A program made the translations under genes and the position numbers. A stretch of DNA of 64,000 bases from the NCBI GenBank assembly GCA_032209605.1, contig JASFXZ010000029.1, positions 1,477,001 through 1,541,000 on the forward strand. The letters run 5' to 3'. The DNA comes from Mactromeris polynyma. Taxonomy: Eukaryota; Mollusca; Bivalvia; Venerida; Mactridae. How positions within the stretch are numbered: position 1 is the stretch's first letter; each line of letters begins with the position of its first letter. The notes under the pieces were generated by a model, which ran no database searches, was not told the origin of the DNA, and saw only the letters and a list, made by a program, of their open reading frames with translations. Below, one piece after another: positions 58,961 through 64,000 of the stretch.

Positions 58961-60141
58961 TTTCCATCAAGTCTTTTTAGTTTTAGTGTTTTTTTAAGCA
59001 TTGCAACCACATCTTGTCGACTTCCGTTGTAGTGCCTATCGTCAGAATTGGAAGTTGAACGTGAGTATGATATTTGGTTTTTGTCTACATTCAAACCATA
59101 ATTCAGGAAATGCAATTTCATTTCAGTCCAGTGTTTACAACGTGCAAATTTATTCAAATCAGCGGCCAGTTAACAAACGAAGTTCGGCTGGCCAAAATCT
59201 GTTTCTTCATTTAACTTAAAGATACTATGCTCATTTTTTCTTTATTTGTTTACCTAAACAAACATAAAAATGTACTTTATCTAGTTAAAACTTCAATAAA
59301 TATGCATTATCACAGAATACATGTATAATGTTTTTCTCTGTATTTATCGAATAATAACGTTTGTATTATCATAAAATTAAAAACACTTGTAACAATATTG
59401 TGTTTTTTACTATTTTTGTCTGTTAGTAGTATGATTAAATAAGAATGTTTAAACAGTTATACATGGCAATAGGTCTTATTAATGATATTGTAGACCATGT
59501 AACTACACTACTGGATGAAGCCCATCAAGAAAGTTTAGGTTCAGATGAGCCAGATACATCTTTAAGAGTTGATTGGCTTTCGCACTGCTTTGACTCATGT
59601 AGCAAAATCGAGTACAAACGGATGCGCCGAAAAAAAGCGTGTCAAACGGTGTATTCTATTTAATGATCCTATTTCAATAGTAGTGTGACATGAAACTAGC
59701 CTGGAAGAATGGTATGATGCCAATGTCGGAGAGTTGACGTGATTTCATTGATGCAGAGAATATGAATAGGAACATTGACATACACGGATGTCGGAGCTAG
59801 ATTACTGGAGATATTTTATGGATATAAAGTAATTTAGTATGGATAACATAAAACTATGTAATATGAATTCTAGTCTTGGTAAATAACGGCTTGTTTTGCT
59901 TATTGATCATGTGATGTAGACTGATAAATATTTGTGACACAACACAAACATTTGTTATTAATGTCACGCGCCTTTCTAACATTGACAGACCGCTGGTGAA
60001 AAAAAGCTAAGTACAGTGTAATTGTATATATCCAAATTATGGAAATACAGTTACAATATTGAAGATGTTCATTAGCAACTGTGGTGAAGTATTCAGTACA
60101 GAAAGGGTGTGAGTAAGTGTGAAAATTGAACATGTGTACGC
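58961..60141. mobile_element. Interior of the long-inverted-repeat element
   Basis: About 1.18 kb between the arms, holding a nested family C MITE (59216-59575). On the minus strand a 90-codon frame (58885-59157) covers the left inner edge. Nothing resembles a transposase DDE or DDD signature. This may be a deleted DNA transposon or an inverted segmental duplication. Confidence 0.5.
59216..59575 (+). mobile_element. TTAA-flanked MITE, family C (copy C3)
   Basis: Begins ttaaagatactatgctcatt and ends gagccagatacatctttaa, with TTAA perfect at both ends. It is the longest copy and contains an extra segment (ataataacgtttgtattatc) that C1 and C2 lack but C4 shares in part. Confidence 0.75.
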
Positions 60142-60528
60142 CTCTGGATCACTCGAAACACCGGATAACTCGAAATTTTCGAGTGGACCCCAGCGTCCTC
60201 GATTTATTGAGGTTTAACTCTATATACATTTTATATCTGATCGCAGACGTCGGCAAATCCATTTACGATAAAAATCAGTCGTCCCAGTCGTCCATCAATA
60301 ATTTATGGAATGAGTGGTTTGCTTAACACTCAATAAATTGTCATGATCCAGTTGAAGCGAAAAATGTCCTGGAAAGTGTTCGGTGTCTACACAGTAAAAC
60401 TTTATTACGCATCACCAGACGACAATGATAATGGGGTGTAACACTTACTGTACCGCAATAACTTATAGCATTGTGGTGATTGCCCCTGCGTCTAGTTGTA
60501 ATGTACCTCTTTTAATATATGTGTACCC
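60142..60528. mobile_element. Right arm of the long-inverted-repeat element
   Basis: Reverse complement of 58580-58960, running from ctctggatcactcgaaacac to tgtacctcttttaatatatg. The two frames on opposite strands that end in the same 30-residue string (58776-58970 and 60126-60326) are the same repeat sequence read from each arm. Confidence 0.8.
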
Positions 60529-61660
60529 CGTTACATTCAAACTAGCATCCGATCACAGTCGTGACAAAAGTACGCTCATACCCACAGAGTATATGCCATT
60601 GTTATGAATTTCGCTGCTATTGTTGTACCGATTGTTCTTGTTGCATTTTACATTACCGGTCCTGATGTAAAGGCACCTGTTCTTCAACATTATTTCGAAA
60701 CATGTCCGGACGTACAGGCTATTACGGCGGCGAACCTTTCTGCACTGGGCGAGTGTTAATTTGTCCTAGGAAAACTGTTTAAGCCATCTGACCGACATAT
60801 ATAAACTGAAAAAAAATGATGTTAAACCCGATTAAAAATAAATACAGCAATCATGCTATTTTCTATTTATTTGTAGTGAGACGAGTTTCGCTTTTACACA
60901 TATACAAATGTATATAAATACCCCAAAGTTTTTGTTCTGACCATTTGGGTTCTCTCAGTACTGAATTTAGTGATAATGTTGTAGCTTAAGCCTCAAGGCT
61001 TCGCCGCTACACTTTGATTCATCAATTACGTCATGATTTTTGGTATAAAAACACGACTCGTGTGTTTATGAAGACTTTAACTTATTACTTTAACATCGCT
61101 GGTTTGTTTTCAGCTGTATGAAACGGTATGTGGCCCATCTTGAATAACAAGGTGTAATTAATGTATTTGATCAACATTGTCGCTTCTTCAGTAATAAATC
61201 TATACGCAATAACTTGATTATATTACGCATACATCCGTCATTGTTTGCTTTAGATTACTTCTTGGCCTTCAAATGGGTTTTAGTGTTTAGTGTTTTCCAT
61301 GCCAGTTTAGAAATGATGACAATTCGAAGAAATTTTAATGTATTCTGAAAACACTCCCTAAATGATGAAGTATCTTAGCACTTTAATAGAGAAACCAATA
61401 TCAACAGGATAAGTTTGAGTTTATTTATAAAACGTTTTTGATTTGTGAAACAAATGCGTTTAGAGAAAATATATCTACATTTTATGCAGCGACAATCACA
61501 TGGGACAATTGAATATTCGACTTTGTATGAGGCTTGATTAGTTTCTAACTTTTTATAGGGATGATTATTTGCAATACCGGAATTAGGTGCATACACGACA
61601 TTGGCATGAACTTGTTTCTTAATTTTTTTAACGTTTTTTTGAATAACTGTGCATGTTTGA
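60529..61660. other. Intergenic DNA, no gene seen
   Basis: AT-rich. No repeat or gene recognised. Confidence 0.45.
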
Positions 61661-61664
61661 TTTG

Positions 61665-61885
61665 AAAGAGAGAGAATACGTAGCTACAGGAAACACCATA
61701 TACATAAGACAGTGCCTCCCCACGCAGACCTCCGGGAAAACAACAATCCATAAAACACAAGGCACTTAAGCAGGTTAAAGGGTACATATGTTAAGGAATA
61801 GAGGCTCAGGGAATGGCCTGGCAGACCATAATGAATAACTAGGAGAATCAAAGTGGACAGTGAAGGAGGGGGGGGGGCAATGGGA
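61665..61885 (-). mobile_element. Family B, 5'-truncated copy (minus strand)
   Basis: Reads gagagaatacgtagctacag, gcctccccacgcagacctcc, ggcacttaagcaggtt and gaatcaaagtggacagtgaa, ending at a G run. Well preserved, hence probably one of the younger copies. Confidence 0.75.
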
Positions 61886-62620
61886 AAGATCTCAGGACTA
61901 CAGAAACACCATTATATCTATGCCGAAGTGCATTTACAATGGGCGATTACGTAGTTTTCGGTTAGGGGGTATACATGCTTGGGATAAAGGGGGCGACTCG
62001 CAGAATACTATATCTTTGATAGAGGGTCTCCTCCTTTAAGGTATTCTATAAAATGATCACGCCGGCACCGCCCCCTTTAATCCGCATATGTTTACAGCTA
62101 CTTGTAGTTGCAAAACTAGAATAGCACATTGCACGTACTTGTAAAACTTCATTGTATTGAATATAGTGACAACAATTTTGTTCGGCTTCAGAATGTGGAA
62201 TCAGAAAAAACGTCTATAATATTAATTCTAAGAGTTAATCGTTGCCTGGTAAAGCCCATTAACATATCCAAAGAAACAAACGCATATTTATTTGCAAATT
62301 TTAATTGACTTATCGGAAAACCCTGTACATTTCGAATGAAAATGTTATGCTAACATATTTGAACATTATTATAACAAGAAATATCTTTCAAAAAGATAAA
62401 TGGCGGTGATAGAAATGATGCTTTCCGGTATGTTAAATGAAATAATGTGTTTTGCAACATGTTGAAAAATTAATCATTACAAAAAATTAACTCTGATCTA
62501 TATGTACAAGTACTATAATCATGGACCTGTCTTATTAGGATCACTTTATATATACATACGGTACATGCTTAAACATTATTAACTACTTCCGGCAAAATTC
62601 GAACCGCTAACGAACGAAAT
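61886..62620. other. Intergenic DNA, no gene seen
   Basis: Contains a slightly GC-richer patch at 61930-62090. No gene or repeat partner found. Confidence 0.4.
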
Positions 62621-62621
62621 T

Positions 62622-62690
62622 CTTACGAAAACCCCGTTTGGTACCTCTTTGGTCAAAGAAAACCCCGTTTGGTGCCTCTTGGGTGAAAAT
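62622..62690 (+). repeat. Local 32-bp direct duplication
   Basis: gaaaaccccgtttggtacct and gaaaaccccgtttggtgcct occur 32 bp apart in direct orientation. The 80-codon frame that starts in the second unit (62649-62891) has no recognised domain. Confidence 0.65.
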
Positions 62691-63384
62691 ATGATTGGTG
62701 AGATTTTAAAAAGACCACTTCGAGGACAACATTCGGTTGGTCAAAAATGTAGGTCAAATCAATGTTATACAGCTACGCCGAAAAAAATTTGCGCTCAATG
62801 GATGTTAGTTGTCGTTTGCAACAGATTAAAGCATTCAAGAGAGGTGATTACTAATGTCCTGCATGATCAGGTATCGTTAGATCGACCGTGAATGTCTAAT
62901 AATTTACTGTAAAAATATTACAAACTGATATCTTGGTGGAATAAGGCTGGTATCGTCTGTTGATATCGGGCATAACAACTTAATCTCTCTATCTTAATCT
63001 CTCTAATGTGGTAAAATAATAATAAATCGTCTTCAGCTGCTCGATTTTATTCGTTTCGCGATTAAATTGAATCGTTTTACTCGACATATCAAAATGAAAT
63101 ATCATCTATAAAAAGGGCGCAGGAAAGGTCACATCCCATAAAACAAAACCCTTCGACATTTTACTCTTGAATCGAAAATCAATGGCGTAGAAGTTACACA
63201 AGTGAAAGAGACATGAATAAGAAAATGGCGGCGATGGGGAACAATTTATTTAAATGCAATAATAATAGGACATTTTAAAGGACCCATTTTATGTGTAGTT
63301 TCTTTCCAATATTTAGGAAGAATTAATTGTGGACGAGGAGTTTCTACCTCATTTGCAGCATAGGAATTATAAGCGCAATACACA

Positions 63385-63720
63385 CTTGCGTTCGGTAAAA
63401 GCTAACACTCGCTCGTGTTACGAAACTGTGCTCGCGTTTTGCTACTGAACGCAATGTTTGCCAAATAGTGTGCGCCCACTCACTCGCGCAACTCCGAGGT
63501 AGCACGCGAATTTGTGAGTTACGGCTAACAGTCGCTCACGTTTTGTTTTGTATCCCTGGCCGACCGTATCACATTGACTGCACACGGGGAACCAAATTGC
63601 GGGGCGTGTTCCCTGCTTTAAAGTCTTTGAGGCAGGGAACCAGAATAAAAACGAGGCGGTCAATACACTTGTTCGGTCGCGAACTGTGAGCGGGCTTCCG
63701 TTCGCCGTAACTGAACGCAA
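63385..63720. mobile_element. GC-richer MITE-like element
   Basis: The left end cttgcgttcggtaa mirrors the right end actgaacgcaag. Internal sequence is rich in gctcgcg / ctcactcgcgc motifs and clearly less AT-rich than the flanks. Frames of 92 and 73 codons on opposite strands over the same bases indicate composition, not coding. Confidence 0.5.
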
Positions 63721-63817
63721 GGCAGATCAAGTTTGTAAAATACAATTCTGTTTTCTATTTTGAGCCACGGGAGTACATGGCGCGGTAAATCACACCTGGC
63801 GAACGAATCATTAACGG

Positions 63818-64000
63818 CAGTGGCGGATCTACCGGGGGCGCGGAGGGCACGTGCCCCCCCCCCCCCAGCTGGCCGGCAAGTAATGTTTTTTGGGGCACAT
63901 CTTTATTGATTTAACTGTACAAATAAGTTGTTAACATCGACGAGGTTGTCACAGACTTTGCAAGGATGCAGCCAAGACGGTTGAAGCTGCCAACCATCCT
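63818..64000 (+). mobile_element. Left end of a hAT-like transposon, cut by the window
   Basis: Begins cagtggcggatctaccgggg and continues ggcacgtgcccccccc. This form (CAGTGGCGGATC, then a G-rich/C-rich palindrome ggggcacgtgcccc) is known to me from the ends of animal hAT-type elements. The last 100 bp (ggatgcagccaagacggttg) may start its internal sequence. The other end and any transposase lie beyond the window. Confidence 0.6.

Overview
This is a 64 kb piece of AT-rich animal nuclear DNA. Genes are very sparse and the sequence is saturated with short non-autonomous repeats. Three things point to a mollusc, most likely a bivalve: (i) a rhodopsin-type neuropeptide receptor and a WSC/lectin-like transmembrane receptor, both coded in one uninterrupted exon; (ii) several tRNA-derived SINEs; and (iii) hairpin-tipped tandem-repeat elements (GC-rich ends like tgcccc..ggggca, internal units of about 170 bp) and a 'gtcaaaaactaggtcac' element, which I recall as common in bivalve genomes. 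The species cannot be named from the sequence alone.

Only two intact protein genes are convincing, both on the + strand. At 19942-21351 there is a complete 469-residue seven-transmembrane neuropeptide GPCR of the vasopressin/CCAP/neuropeptide-S receptor group, behind a good splice acceptor and an in-frame stop. At 38662-40065 there is a 467-residue type I membrane protein with a signal peptide, a WSC-like cysteine module, a degenerate C-type-lectin-like module, one membrane helix and a cytosolic tail with a three-fold repeat. A decayed coiled-coil ORF (37369-37689, internal stop) and a possible two-exon transcript (about 25.56-30.24 kb; very short or no coding capacity) are weaker. The remaining open reading frames of 60-180 codons mostly lie over repeats or look like chance.

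Layout: 0-15 kb holds SINEs, retroposon family B, inverted family E copies, a minisatellite with a 64 bp unit (about 22 units) and a TA-flanked MITE. From 15 to 22 kb there is a foldback element, MITE family A, TTAA-flanked family C, a 7-copy minisatellite with a 76 bp unit, and then the GPCR with a family A MITE 28 bp behind its stop codon. From 22 to 31 kb there are tRNA-like elements, a MITE carrying its own internal minisatellite, the possible spliced transcript and two tandem-repeat elements. From 31 to 38 kb there are further copies of families G, A, C and B, a duplicated segment split by a B insertion, a SINE and the coiled-coil pseudogene. From 38 to 43 kb are the WSC/CTLD-like gene, its repeat-bearing 3' flank and another tandem element. 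From 43 to 52 kb the sequence is mostly featureless AT-rich DNA with scattered A and B copies and a 168-bp-period element. From 52 to 64 kb there are family F, several pogo/Tigger-like ends, a 1.9 kb element with arms of about 380 bp that contains a C copy, a short MITE, and a hAT-like end running off the window.

The most interesting observations are: a palindromic MITE family (A) whose copies carry one to three perfect TGACGTCA (CRE) sites, one of them in the 3' flank of the GPCR; four dispersed copies of family C, seven of whose eight ends are a perfect TTAA, suggesting a piggyBac-type MITE; a duplicated segment with and without a B insertion, giving an empty-site comparison; and the divergent WSC plus lectin-like receptor with its intracellular repeats. 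The two genes do not appear to be functionally linked beyond both being cell-surface receptors.
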